From Candidatus Omnitrophota bacterium (lineage in GTDB: Bacteria > Omnitrophota > Gorgyraeia > Gygaellales > Profunditerraquicolaceae), in NCBI GenBank assembly GCA_020052635.1, contig JAGVOR010000151.1, positions 1-14,547 of the forward strand: DNA of 14,547 nt, given 5' to 3'. The notes below the pieces were generated by a model, which saw only the letters and a program-made list of their open reading frames with translations, was not told the origin of the DNA and searched no databases. The translations under genes and the position numbers were made by a program. How positions within the stretch are numbered: the first letter of the stretch is position 1; each line of letters begins with the position of its first letter. Shown here one piece after another: positions 1 through 8,237 of the stretch.

Positions 1-226
1 ACTTTAATTCATTGGCAAAAATCTTACCCGAAGCCACATCATCACCGTAACTAAAACCCCCGGGTAAAGCCAGGATTTGAAATTCATCCAGCAAGCGCTT
101 ACCTGAAACTAAACTGTTGATATGCAACCCCTCCGTCGCAGCTCCGGCCAGCCTAAATGCGGCGGCAGTCTCCTGATCGCAATTTGTTCCTGCGCTTCTT
201 AAGATACAAACTTTAGGCTTTAGCAT
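1..226 (-). CDS. purQ: FGAM synthase glutaminase subunit PurQ, N-terminal part (runs off window)
   Basis: PurQ is the class I glutaminase that supplies ammonia to PurL for making formylglycinamidine ribonucleotide in purine synthesis. Reading leftward from the ATG at 226-224, 75 codons stay open to the window edge. The protein begins MLKPKVCILRSAGTNCDQET and has ALPGGFSYGDD at about residues 53-63; the start R-x-x-G-T-N-C-D and the P-G-G-F-S-Y-G-D-D motif are characteristic of PurQ. The catalytic Cys (expected near residue 86) and the His-Glu pair lie outside the window. The start lies inside the end of the LOG gene (14-base overlap), so translation is probably coupled; only a weak AAGAG-like site precedes the ATG. 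It is the last visible gene of the purB-purL-LOG-purQ operon. Family identity is clear; completeness cannot be judged. Confidence 0.93.
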   Translation of the reverse strand, partial: MLKPKVCILRSAGTNCDQETAAAFRLAGAATEGLHINSLVSGKRLLDEFQILALPGGFSYGDDVASGKIFANELK

Positions 227-887
227 AAAATCTCTTGATCGCCTGGGCTGCCTCTTGCGGCTTATCCACTAAAATAAATAAATTCAGGTCCTCTTGACTG
301 ACATTACCGTGGCTTAAAACCGTTGTTTTGAGCCATTCCAAAAGCGGTGTCCAATATTGACGGTTTAAAAGAACTACCGGGAATTTGGCGATCCTGTTCG
401 TCTGGATCAAAGTAATCGCTTCAAAGAATTCATCCAGAGTGCCGTAGCCTCCGGGTAAAATTATAAAAGCCTTGGCATATTTGACAAACATTACCTTACG
501 CACAAAAAAATACCGGAAACCTAAAACCGTATCGACATATTTATTGGGTTTCTGTTCACAGGGCAAATGAATATTTAAACCGATTGATTGTGACTTTCCG
601 CGCTGCGCCCCTTTATTGGCTGCCTCCATCAGGCCGGGGCCGCTGCCGGTAATGATCGCAAAACCCGCTTTAGCAACATAATAGGCGACCTCTTCCGCCA
701 TTTTGTAAAACTGCGAATCGGGCTTGCTGCGGGCTGAACCGAAAATAGAAACTGCTTTCCCAACCTTAGAAAGCACCTCAAACCCGTCTACAAACTCCGA
801 CATAATCCTGAATATCCGCCAGGTATCTTCTTTCGTAAAATCTTCTCTGTCTAAAATGTCTTTGGCGCAAGCTTTAGTTTTCACCAT
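213..887 (-). CDS. LOG-family nucleotide 5'-monophosphate phosphoribohydrolase-like protein
   Basis: This is a 224-residue Rossmann-like protein of the LOG / TIGR00730 family (once called lysine decarboxylase-like). Characterised members hydrolyse the base-ribose bond of nucleoside monophosphates, giving a free base and ribose 5-phosphate; the true substrate here is unknown. Visible motifs are SIFGSAR at about 47-53, GSGPGLMEAANKG at 81-93, an Arg-Lys pair at 130-131, and the family signature PGGYGTLDE at 145-153, so the usual active-site residues are present. A GTG at 905 would extend the frame by six residues, but GGAGGT at 898-903 lies at a sensible distance from the ATG at 887, so I chose that start. 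The ATG overlaps the purL stop by seven bases and the gene's own end overlaps the purQ start. Its place between purL and purQ suggests a role in nucleotide homeostasis, but that is inference. Confidence 0.88.
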   Translation of the reverse strand: MVKTKACAKDILDREDFTKEDTWRIFRIMSEFVDGFEVLSKVGKAVSIFGSARSKPDSQFYKMAEEVAYYVAKAGFAIITGSGPGLMEAANKGAQRGKSQSIGLNIHLPCEQKPNKYVDTVLGFRYFFVRKVMFVKYAKAFIILPGGYGTLDEFFEAITLIQTNRIAKFPVVLLNRQYWTPLLEWLKTTVLSHGNVSQEDLNLFILVDKPQEAAQAIKRFYAKA

Positions 888-3796
888 TGTAGTGGCAACC
901 TCCACGCTGATTTCAATTTACCGATATCCGCATTAACGCAAACCTTCCCATCTAAACCATAAACTCTAAAATCTTTTTTATCGGTTAGGCAGCCGGCCAA
1001 ACCGAAAGCAACACCTTTTAATTGTTTTTCAAAATCCCGTTGCCTGGTTTTTTCCACCTCTACGATAAAACGGGAGTGCGACTCCGAAAATAAAATCGAT
1101 TGATTATTCATTCCCGCGGATTTAGCTTGCGGTACCTCTGCCAGAAATACCTCCATACCTAAGGCGCCGCTAAAGGCAACCTCCGCCAGCGCTACCGCGA
1201 GCCCGCCGTCAGAACAATCATGTATAGACCTCACTAACCCCAACTTAACCGCCTTACTCAAAGCGGCAAAGGTAACCCTGGATTCTTTAGGGTATACCTT
1301 GGGCACCCGATTACCCAACCCCTGATATAAATCATAATAATGGCTGGCTCCCAATTCATCGCGGGTATTACCCACAACATAAATCAAATTACCCGCCTCT
1401 TTGGCATACATCGATACTGATCTATTGATATTCTCCATTACGCTGATCGCCGAGATCAAAAGCGTTCCGGGAATCGGAGTAGATTTACCGTGAACGCTGA
1501 ATTCATTATAAAAACTATCTTTGCCTGAAATAAACGGCACCCCATAAGCTTTGGCAAAATCATAGCAGCCGTAAGCCGCCCGCACTAATTTCCCCAGCCG
1601 GTCGGGTTTATCCGGATTGCCCCAGCAAAAATTATCCAGGATAGCTACCTCTTTAAGTGATCCGCCGACACTAATAATCTGCCGCAACGCTTCATCAATA
1701 CAGCCGGCAGCCATCCAATAAGGATCAATTAATCCGAAACGGAAATTGATACCGCAGGAAACAATAATACCTTTGTCGGAATCAAATAAAGGCTTAGTCA
1801 CCGAGGCATCGCTTGGCCCGTCATTTTTCAGTCCGGCCAAAGGCTTAATAATCGAGCCGCCCTGGACCTCATGGTCATATTGACGGATGATCCATTCTTT
1901 TGAGCAGATATCATAGTGGCCTAAAAGTTTCAGCAGATCGACAGTGTAATCTTTTTTAAGCGGGATTTTAGGTTCCCAGTGCTTAAGTTGAATATACTCT
2001 GCCTTTTTGGCAATCTGCGGTATACCCTCATGCAAAAACTTCATATCTAAATCACAAACCAAATTATCACGGTAATAAAGCTCAAGCCTTTTTGTCCCGG
2101 TGAATTCGCCGATCACCGTAGCGCTGACATTTTCATTAGCGAAGACGTTGATTAACTTCTCGATATTTTTGGGGGGTACCGACAGGACCATTCTCTCCTG
2201 GCTCTCGGAAATCCAGATCTCCATATAACTCAAACCGGAATATTTTAAAGGCACACGATCCAGCTCAACCCTGGCTCCTAATTCCTGCCCCATCTCTCCC
2301 ACGGCGCTGGATAACCCGCCGGCTCCGCAGTCGGTAATTGCGCTGTAGAGATTTTGATCGCGGGCCTGCAGAATCGTATCTAAAACTTTTTTCTCCTGAA
2401 TGGGGTTACCGATCTGCACGGCACCGCTTGAGACAGTCTCGGACTCATGGGTCAGTTCACCGCTGGAAAACGTTGCTCCGTGGATACCGTCCCGGCCAGT
2501 TTCTCCTCCGACCACCACAATCAAATCACCCTGGTTGGTATGCTTAAAAGATTTATCTTTGGGAATAATCCCGGCTGTGCCGCAATAAACTAAAGGATTG
2601 CCGGCAAAATCTTTATGAAATAACACCGCCCCGTTAACCGTCGGGATACCCATTTTATTTCCGTAGTCGCGCACTCCGCTAACCACCCCTTTCATCACCC
2701 GTTTGGGGTGCAGGGCCCCGGCAGGAACCTGATTAAAGGGTAAATCCGGTGGGGCAAAACAAAAAATATCGGTATTCAGAACCGGCTTAGCCCCCAGGCC
2801 TGTCCCCATGGAATCACGGATCACCCCGCCGATACCGGTATTGGCTCCGCCAAAAGGCTCAAGGGCCGAAGGATGATTATGGGTTTCAACTTTGAAACAG
2901 ATATTGTTTTTGTCGTCAAATCTGATCACCCCGGAATTATCCTTAAAGACCGAAACGCACCAGCTTTTATTAAGCTGCCGGGTAGCTTTCATAATCGTAG
3001 ACTTAAGTAAATTTTTAATCTTTAAGTTACCTAGGGCCGGGTTGGCCTTGCTTTCACGGTAAGTAATATTACCGCGGAAGGTTTTATGATAACAGTGTTC
3101 GCTCCAGGTCTGGGCGATCGTCTCCAGTTCACAATCCGTAGGATTACGCTTAAGCCGGACAAAATAATCCCTGATCTGGCGCATTTCATTTAAGTTTAAG
3201 AAAAGCTGCCCCTTTTTACTGATCTCTAATAGTTTATTATCATTGGCCTTGAGCAAATCTACCGTAACCAGATTAAAATTATAACTCGGTAAATGCTTAA
3301 GGTCGCTTGAGGAGGTATGCAAATCTACGATATGCTGGATCAACTTATTGTAGAGAAGTTTTTCACAGATCGTTTTAAGCTGGGAGGATGAAAGTTTTCC
3401 GGAAATAATATATTTCTTGGCGGTGGCGACGGCTTCCGGGGCCAGAATCCCTAAATCCTGGATTCCTTTGATCACGCTGGCCTCTACCGGATCCATCACC
3501 CCGGGATTATAGGCTACTTCGACAATATGCTGCTGCGCAGAGGCGCGCACCGGCCCATCCGATAGGGCCGGGTAATCGGATAGAATTCTATAGTCTTGGG
3601 TGACTTTATCGGTCAAGAGCTCCTGGCAAATACTGGCGACCTCCCCCTCGGCAAGATCACCCTCCAAAGTATAAACCTGGATAAACTTAACCTCTTTAAC
3701 GCCGCCAATCCCCAAATCGGCAATATCCCTGCTTACACCCTGGCCCACAGCATCAAACACCCCAGGCTTATCCACAACTTCGACTTTGTACTGCAT
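881..3796 (-). CDS. purL: FGAM synthase subunit PurL with two N-terminal PurS-like domains
   Basis: ATP-dependent formylglycinamidine ribonucleotide synthetase, the fourth step of purine synthesis, fed with ammonia by PurQ. The 971-residue protein is longer than small PurL (about 720-740) and shorter than large PurL (about 1300). Residues about 2-74 and 89-160 are two PurS-like repeats, each with a V-E-V-x-x-x-P-G-V start and an E-x-L-L ending; they should take the place of the separate PurS dimer. The catalytic core follows: SEHCYHK at 232-238, the nucleotide-binding ETHNHPS at 304-310, then FGGANTGIGG, DCGAGGLSS at 489-497, SGKDSF, and HDCSDGGLAVALAE near the C-terminus. No glutaminase domain is present, which matches the separate purQ. 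A TTG at 3814 would add six residues, but PurS domains normally begin right at the ATG used here. Neither start has a strong Shine-Dalgarno site. It starts 34 bases after purB. Confidence 0.95.
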   Translation of the reverse strand: MQYKVEVVDKPGVFDAVGQGVSRDIADLGIGGVKEVKFIQVYTLEGDLAEGEVASICQELLTDKVTQDYRILSDYPALSDGPVRASAQQHIVEVAYNPGVMDPVEASVIKGIQDLGILAPEAVATAKKYIISGKLSSSQLKTICEKLLYNKLIQHIVDLHTSSSDLKHLPSYNFNLVTVDLLKANDNKLLEISKKGQLFLNLNEMRQIRDYFVRLKRNPTDCELETIAQTWSEHCYHKTFRGNITYRESKANPALGNLKIKNLLKSTIMKATRQLNKSWCVSVFKDNSGVIRFDDKNNICFKVETHNHPSALEPFGGANTGIGGVIRDSMGTGLGAKPVLNTDIFCFAPPDLPFNQVPAGALHPKRVMKGVVSGVRDYGNKMGIPTVNGAVLFHKDFAGNPLVYCGTAGIIPKDKSFKHTNQGDLIVVVGGETGRDGIHGATFSSGELTHESETVSSGAVQIGNPIQEKKVLDTILQARDQNLYSAITDCGAGGLSSAVGEMGQELGARVELDRVPLKYSGLSYMEIWISESQERMVLSVPPKNIEKLINVFANENVSATVIGEFTGTKRLELYYRDNLVCDLDMKFLHEGIPQIAKKAEYIQLKHWEPKIPLKKDYTVDLLKLLGHYDICSKEWIIRQYDHEVQGGSIIKPLAGLKNDGPSDASVTKPLFDSDKGIIVSCGINFRFGLIDPYWMAAGCIDEALRQIISVGGSLKEVAILDNFCWGNPDKPDRLGKLVRAAYGCYDFAKAYGVPFISGKDSFYNEFSVHGKSTPIPGTLLISAISVMENINRSVSMYAKEAGNLIYVVGNTRDELGASHYYDLYQGLGNRVPKVYPKESRVTFAALSKAVKLGLVRSIHDCSDGGLAVALAEVAFSGALGMEVFLAEVPQAKSAGMNNQSILFSESHSRFIVEVEKTRQRDFEKQLKGVAFGLAGCLTDKKDFRVYGLDGKVCVNADIGKLKSAWRLPLQW
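898..903 (-). promoter_or_regulatory. Ribosome binding site deciding the LOG gene start
   Basis: On the minus strand GGAGGT is followed by ten bases and then ATG at 887. The alternative GTG start at 905 overlaps this Shine-Dalgarno sequence itself, so it is unlikely to be used. The site lies within the last codons of purL, which fits translational coupling. Confidence 0.7.
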
Positions 3797-3830
3797 ATTT
3801 ATAGAGGCTTGCAAAAAAAGGCAGGTAAGA

Positions 3831-5123
3831 TTATAATCCGACCTTGTGAAAAATTTTGTTTACGTTGCGCAAATAATAATCTAAATCAAAAATTTTATCC
3901 AAGTCTTTCGCGCTTAAATATTTTGCCGCTTCCGGCACAGCCAGAAGATTCTCTTTAAAATTAGCGCTGCCCTGCCAGGTTTGCATGGCAGCTTTCTGCA
4001 CCAGATCATAAGCCTTGGGCCTGGCTAATCCTTTATTCATCAGCGCAATCAATACCCGTTGAGAGAAAATTAAACCGCGGGTTTTTGCCAGGTTAGCCAG
4101 CATATTATCCGGATATACCTTCATTCCTGATACTACCTGAATGAATTTATTCAGCATATAATCTAAAGCCAGAGTAGAATCGGGGAAAATTACCCGCTCG
4201 ACGCTGGAGTGACTGATATCCCGCTCGTGCCACAAAGAGACATTTTCCAGGGCTACCTGGGCATTGCCGCGCAGGAGGCGGGCAAGGCCGCAGATGCGCT
4301 CGCAGATCACCGGATTACGTTTATGCGGCATGGCGCTGGATCCTTTTTGCCCCCTGGCAAACGGCTCCTCTGCTTCTAAAACTTCGGTTTTCTGCAAATG
4401 CCTGATTTCGGTGGCAAATTTTTCCAGGGATGCGCCCACAACCGCCAACGTAACCATATATTGGGCGTATACATCTCTTTGTATGACTTGTGTAGCGATA
4501 TTTACCGCTCTTAAACCAAGTTTACGACAAACATAATCTTCCACAAAAGGCTCGATATTAGAATATGTGCCTACGGCGCCGGATAACTTACCCAGGCAAA
4601 TTTCCTGCCTGGCTAATTTGAGGCGGGCTAAATTACGGTTAGTTTCATCATACCAAAGCGCTAATTTTAGTCCCAAGGTCGTTGGCTCGGCATGTACCCC
4701 GTGAGTACGGCCGATACAAACCATATCCTTATAGGCACTAGCTTTCCTGGCTAATACCTTAAGCAGGTTTTGCAGATCTTCAATTAATATGTCGGAGGCA
4801 GATTTTAATTGTACCCCTAGTGTCGTATCTAAAATATCGGATGAGGTTAAGCCCATATGCAAATACCGGGCGTCTTTGCCTATATATTGGGCTACATTAG
4901 AAACAAAGGCCACAACATCATGTTGTGTTTTCTCTTCGATCTTCTGGATTTGGGCAATATTGAATTTGGCTTTTTGTTTAATACGTTTTACGGCTGGAAG
5001 TGGAACGATCTTTTTGGCGGCATATGCTTCTAAGGCAAGGATTTCGATCGCCAGCATGGTTGCGAACTTAAACTCCTCTTGCCAGATACTTTTCATTTTA
5101 TCGAGGCTGTAACGCGCAATCAT
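3831..5123 (-). CDS. purB: Adenylosuccinate lyase
   Basis: Cytosolic fumarase/aspartase-superfamily enzyme that splits SAICAR and adenylosuccinate, releasing fumarate, so it acts in both the shared purine pathway and the AMP branch. The protein has 430 residues, the usual PurB length. It shows the N-terminal RYS, TQHD at 66-69, TSSD at 93-96, the RTHGVHAEPTT catalytic-His segment at 139-149, and the superfamily signature GSSAMPHKRNP at 261-271, which contains the flexible-loop serines. An open frame continues upstream to 5198, but AAAGGAG six bases before the ATG at 5123 and the promoter at 5155-5182 fix the start; the longer form would begin upstream of the promoter. It is the first gene of the purine operon. 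No frameshift or missing key residue was seen. Confidence 0.97.
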   Translation of the reverse strand: MIARYSLDKMKSIWQEEFKFATMLAIEILALEAYAAKKIVPLPAVKRIKQKAKFNIAQIQKIEEKTQHDVVAFVSNVAQYIGKDARYLHMGLTSSDILDTTLGVQLKSASDILIEDLQNLLKVLARKASAYKDMVCIGRTHGVHAEPTTLGLKLALWYDETNRNLARLKLARQEICLGKLSGAVGTYSNIEPFVEDYVCRKLGLRAVNIATQVIQRDVYAQYMVTLAVVGASLEKFATEIRHLQKTEVLEAEEPFARGQKGSSAMPHKRNPVICERICGLARLLRGNAQVALENVSLWHERDISHSSVERVIFPDSTLALDYMLNKFIQVVSGMKVYPDNMLANLAKTRGLIFSQRVLIALMNKGLARPKAYDLVQKAAMQTWQGSANFKENLLAVPEAAKYLSAKDLDKIFDLDYYLRNVNKIFHKVGL

Positions 5124-5154
5124 GCGAGGCTCCTTTTGTTCATTTGAGAAGTTA

Positions 5155-5182
5155 ATTATAGCAAAGAAATGCCGTTTAGCAA
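5155..5182 (-). promoter_or_regulatory. Sigma-70-type promoter of the purB-purL-LOG-purQ operon
   Basis: On the minus strand TTGCTA (5182-5177), a 16-base spacer and a perfect TATAAT (5160-5155) precede purB. Transcription would begin near 5148, leaving a leader of about 25 bases with a strong AAAGGAG site. That is too short for a purine riboswitch, so any control would have to act at the promoter or elsewhere. Confidence 0.75.
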
Positions 5183-5196
5183 ATAAAAAAATGGGC

Positions 5197-5246
5197 AAAA
5201 ATAAGGGCGTTCCCTCTTTCCGCAGAAAGGAAACGCCCTTATTTTT
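5197..5246 (-). terminator. Intrinsic terminator after the coiled-coil gene
   Basis: A perfect 15-base inverted repeat (5197-5211 with 5232-5246; arm AAAAATAAGGGCGTT) encloses a second short stem, CTTTC/GAAAG at 5216-5220 and 5225-5229, with a CGCA loop. On the minus strand the GC-rich stem runs into ATTTTT, 31 bases after the coiled-coil stop codon. It would insulate the purB promoter from upstream transcription. The A/T ends are symmetrical, so it may also stop plus-strand transcripts. Confidence 0.88.
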
Positions 5247-5276
5247 ATTTAAACCGGAATAATCCCCGCCCTCTTT

Positions 5277-8180
5277 TTAGAGGGAAAGTTCAACCTTATC
5301 AAAGAGGTCGACAGCGCTAAAATCCTTGTCCAAAATAGGCTTGGCGATAGTAAAGCTTGCTAAAACTTTGACTACTTCAAGCTCCGCGACCTTTTCGTTT
5401 TCCCGCATTACCGTCAAGGCTTGTCCGGGCTCGATCCCATCGGCAGAGGTAAGGTCGACCAAAACTTCCTGATTGGCAGCATTCTTTTCAATCACCGATC
5501 CGACCACCAACCTTGCGGCCGGCTGGTTTTCTTTAACCGGCTTAGATTTTTTAGGGGCATCCTTAATTACGCCCGTTTCTTTGACGGCAGGCACCACCAC
5601 CCCCAGGTCAATCTTCTCGGAAACAGGCTGAGATTCTTCAATCACAACCGTCACTTCTCTGGACCGTTCCGCCTCCAATCTTTGCTCCAAGGACTCTTTT
5701 TCTAAATCCGCAATCTTATTTTTCAGCAACTCCTGCGCATGGGCCTTCTCCTGCCTCAAAGTAGCCAATTCTTTTTTTAGCTGGATTTCGGTCTCTCGCT
5801 TATCATCAGCCAGTGTGCTAAGCTGCCGGTTGTATTCCGCGGCCAAGGCCTCTTTTTCCTTCATTAAATCCGCTACTTTAGATTCTGCATCCTGTCTGGC
5901 CTTATCCAATTGCAAAACCTGATCTTTATAGGCCGGCACATCTTTAGTTAAAAAATCAACCTTGGCCTGCAGATCTTTAATCAAAACCTCTTTATCGACA
6001 CTAGAGGCGATTTCATTCTGCAGTAATCTTTCCACTCCTCTTTTGGCCTCCTCAGTGGCGCTCACCGAAGCATTAATTGCTTCCAACTTAGCCTGTAATT
6101 CTTTCTGCAAATCAGAATTCTTATCATTCAACGCACTGATCCGGGTGTTTAAGGAATCGATCTGCTCTTGATAACCGGCCTGCAGGGTTTTTTCCTGCTC
6201 CTGTAAATCCTTGATCCTCTTTTCGGCTTCTTGCCTGCTTTTATTTAAAGCATCAATCTCCGAACGGAAACTCGCTTCGGCGATGGTTAAAGCCGAAATC
6301 TTAGCCCCCAGTGTATCTTCGGTCTCCCGGTTTCTCTGACTTAAAGCCCCCAGATTGGCTTTTAATTTGTTTTCTGACTCAACCTTAGCTTTATCCAAAG
6401 CAGCAATTTGCTTATTGAAGAAATTAATCAGATTATCCTGCTCGATGGCCACATCCGCCTTAGCCTTCTCCAAGTCGCTGACCTGTTTCTTTAACGATTC
6501 CCTCTCCTGCGTCAAGGTATCCAGGTCAGACCTGAGTTTATTCTCTGAATCAAGCTTGGCCTTTTCTAAAACGCTGATCTGCTCTCTTAAGGAAAGCTTG
6601 GCGCTTTCCGCCAGTACCAGCCTGGCCTCGGTTTCCTGCTTGGATTTAGTTAGGGCGGTCAATTGTTCATTTAACGCCGCTTCTTTGGCCTTAGCATTTT
6701 TATCGGTTTCGAAAAGCTCACCCTTTAAGGCATATTTTTCCTTTTCCAGAAGGCTGATCTTGGCGGTGGCTTCTTCTTTGTATCTGGCCGCAGCTGCCGT
6801 TTGCTCACTTAATCTCGATTCAATATCCTTTAAATTATTCTCGGTTTGGGCCAAGAGCTCTTTCAACGAAGCCTTCTCTGCCTCCAGATCGGTAATTTCA
6901 GCTTTAAGGGTATTCTCCGAATCGGTTTTAGATTTGCTCAACTCCGCCAGTTGTTTAATCAACGAAGCCTTTTCCTTCTCCAGACCGGCCAGCTTATTTT
7001 CGGTTTCCTGCTTGGATTTAGTTAGGGCCTCCAACTGTTCATTCAACCCTCCTTGAGTTTTACGTAAATTATCCTCCGCCTGCAGCAGCTGGTTTTTAAG
7101 CAACTCCCTTTCCTTCTCGAGGGTTTCTAAATCGATCTTCAATTTATTTTCGGTATCCAGTTTTAGTTTACCTAATGCGCTAAATTGTTTGCCTAAAACA
7201 GATCTCTTTTCTCTCAAGGCTACCAGCTCTGCCCTCAGTTTATTCTCGGTTTCCACCCGGGATTTTTCTAAAACGCTAAGCTGTTCTTTTAATGCAACTA
7301 TCTCCTTCTCCTGCAGGTCCAGCTTGGCTGTTTGCGTAGCGACTTTACTTTCCGCCTCCTGTTTAGCCTTGGCGGTAAAGTTTAACTGCTCCGTCAATTC
7401 AGCTTCCGTATCTTTTAAGTTATCCTCGGCTTGCGCCAGCTGATCCCTTAAGGAGGAAGCGGCTTTATCCAAAGTAACAATCTGATTATTCAGTTTTAAT
7501 TCGCTGTATTTTAAATTATTCTCGGTCGCCAGCAGCTGATCCTTAAGCGCGGATTTTTCTTTTTCCAGTTCAGTAATCTGCTTTGCCGCTGTCTGCCTGA
7601 ACTTAGTCAGCGTGGCTAATTGATCGTCGAGTTTGGCTTGGTTTTGGTTAAAATCACCGGTGGTTCGATGGAGTTGGTTTTGCAGAAAGGATCTTTCTTT
7701 TTCCAGGTTAACGAGCTTATCTTGCGAGGCCTGTTTGGATTTTGCAAGTTGGGCCAATTGATCGTTAAGCCTTGCTTCGGTATTAGCTAAATTATCTTTT
7801 GTCTGCGCCAGCTGTTTTCTTAAAACATCCTTTTCGTTTTCTAAAAGGCTGGCTTTGGCCTCGGCATCCTGCCTGGCCTTGTTCAGGGCAGCCAGCTTAT
7901 CATTTATTCTGGCCTCAGTCCGATTCAAATTATTTTGCGTACGGGCAAGCTGTGTCTGCAGGGAGGTTCTTTCTTGTTCCAAAAGCTTGATTACCGCGTC
8001 GGCTTCGGCATAAATGAAACCTGCGCCCCGGTCAGAATTATCCTGGGCATAAACCGGCCGATCCCAAAACCCTACCGCGAAACTGCTTAAACAAATTGCG
8101 CCAATAAACCAGAGAGTACTGATTGTGACTTTTGCCGCTAATCTTTCGCCGCAATATTTTTTGAAAAACTTATCCGGCAT
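5277..8180 (-). CDS. Large exported coiled-coil protein with C-terminal beta-rich domain
   Basis: A 967-residue protein that I cannot assign to a named family. Residues 1-45 form a signal peptide or membrane anchor: a basic start (KK, R, K), a hydrophobic stretch at about 18-38, and VYA-QD as a plausible signal peptidase site after residue 45. Residues about 60-845 are almost entirely Lys/Glu/Leu/Ala/Gln coiled coil, built for the first 500 residues from regular modules (see the repeat entry). A Pro/Lys-rich linker follows (about 850-888), then a compact C-terminal domain (about 890-967) with GSVIEKN, DGIEPGQALTVMREN and a final FDKVELSL. That domain resembles small beta-barrel modules such as the FlgT C-terminal type, by eye only. 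AGGGAG seven bases before the ATG supports the start. The expected job is a long periplasmic or surface spacer or tether. It has its own promoter, leader and terminator. Confidence 0.85.
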   Translation of the reverse strand: MPDKFFKKYCGERLAAKVTISTLWFIGAICLSSFAVGFWDRPVYAQDNSDRGAGFIYAEADAVIKLLEQERTSLQTQLARTQNNLNRTEARINDKLAALNKARQDAEAKASLLENEKDVLRKQLAQTKDNLANTEARLNDQLAQLAKSKQASQDKLVNLEKERSFLQNQLHRTTGDFNQNQAKLDDQLATLTKFRQTAAKQITELEKEKSALKDQLLATENNLKYSELKLNNQIVTLDKAASSLRDQLAQAEDNLKDTEAELTEQLNFTAKAKQEAESKVATQTAKLDLQEKEIVALKEQLSVLEKSRVETENKLRAELVALREKRSVLGKQFSALGKLKLDTENKLKIDLETLEKERELLKNQLLQAEDNLRKTQGGLNEQLEALTKSKQETENKLAGLEKEKASLIKQLAELSKSKTDSENTLKAEITDLEAEKASLKELLAQTENNLKDIESRLSEQTAAAARYKEEATAKISLLEKEKYALKGELFETDKNAKAKEAALNEQLTALTKSKQETEARLVLAESAKLSLREQISVLEKAKLDSENKLRSDLDTLTQERESLKKQVSDLEKAKADVAIEQDNLINFFNKQIAALDKAKVESENKLKANLGALSQRNRETEDTLGAKISALTIAEASFRSEIDALNKSRQEAEKRIKDLQEQEKTLQAGYQEQIDSLNTRISALNDKNSDLQKELQAKLEAINASVSATEEAKRGVERLLQNEIASSVDKEVLIKDLQAKVDFLTKDVPAYKDQVLQLDKARQDAESKVADLMKEKEALAAEYNRQLSTLADDKRETEIQLKKELATLRQEKAHAQELLKNKIADLEKESLEQRLEAERSREVTVVIEESQPVSEKIDLGVVVPAVKETGVIKDAPKKSKPVKENQPAARLVVGSVIEKNAANQEVLVDLTSADGIEPGQALTVMRENEKVAELEVVKVLASFTIAKPILDKDFSAVDLFDKVELSL
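6480..7982 (-). repeat. Modular coiled-coil repeats of 46 and 32 residues
   Basis: Within the coiled-coil gene, an 11-residue head of the type LEKEKxxLKxQ recurs. After it comes either a 35-residue tail ending around ALTKSKQETE (module A, 46 residues) or a 21-residue tail of the type LSVLEKSRxETENKLRAELxx (module B, 32 residues). By hand alignment the heads lie at about residues 67, 113, 159, 205, 237, 290, 322, 354, 400, 432, 478, 524 and 556, giving an order of roughly A A A B' A B B A B A A B. One A copy carries seven extra residues. A 29-base stretch is identical between 6628-6656 and 7000-7028, exactly 372 bases apart, which shows that some duplication is recent. Confidence 0.8.
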
Positions 8181-8193
8181 AAGCCAACTCCCT

Positions 8194-8237
8194 GCCCCAG
8201 AAAGGGCGTACCCGCGCCCTCCACTAAGCGCGGGGTA
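8194..8237 (-). promoter_or_regulatory. Structured leader with mutually exclusive hairpins before the coiled-coil gene
   Basis: On the minus strand three stems are possible in the leader. Stem A pairs 8228-8237 with 8209-8217 (TACCCCGCGC with GCGCGGGTA, one bulged C). Stem B pairs 8215-8220 with 8203-8208 (AGGGCG/CGCCCT, six-base loop). Stem C pairs 8204-8207 with GGGC/GGGGC at 8194-8198, next to the Shine-Dalgarno site. A and B share bases, as do B and C, so they cannot form together. This resembles an attenuator or translational switch, but no known riboswitch class was recognised. Confidence 0.4.

Noticed and set aside
3797..3814. TTG start adding six residues to PurL
   Set aside because: The PurS-like domain begins directly at the ATG at 3796, and no Shine-Dalgarno site supports the TTG.
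5124..5154. Purine riboswitch in front of purB
   Set aside because: The leader between the predicted transcription start and the ATG is only about 25 bases, too short for any known purine aptamer.
5124..5198. 25-residue N-terminal extension of PurB
   Set aside because: It would start upstream of the purB promoter and within the terminator stem, while AAAGGAG precedes the internal ATG at 5123.
6355..7056. Plus-strand open frame of 233 codons opposite the coiled-coil gene
   Set aside because: It is a low-complexity Ser/Leu/Ala-rich antisense shadow produced by the Lys/Glu repeat codons of the real gene; it has no ribosome binding site or promoter of its own.
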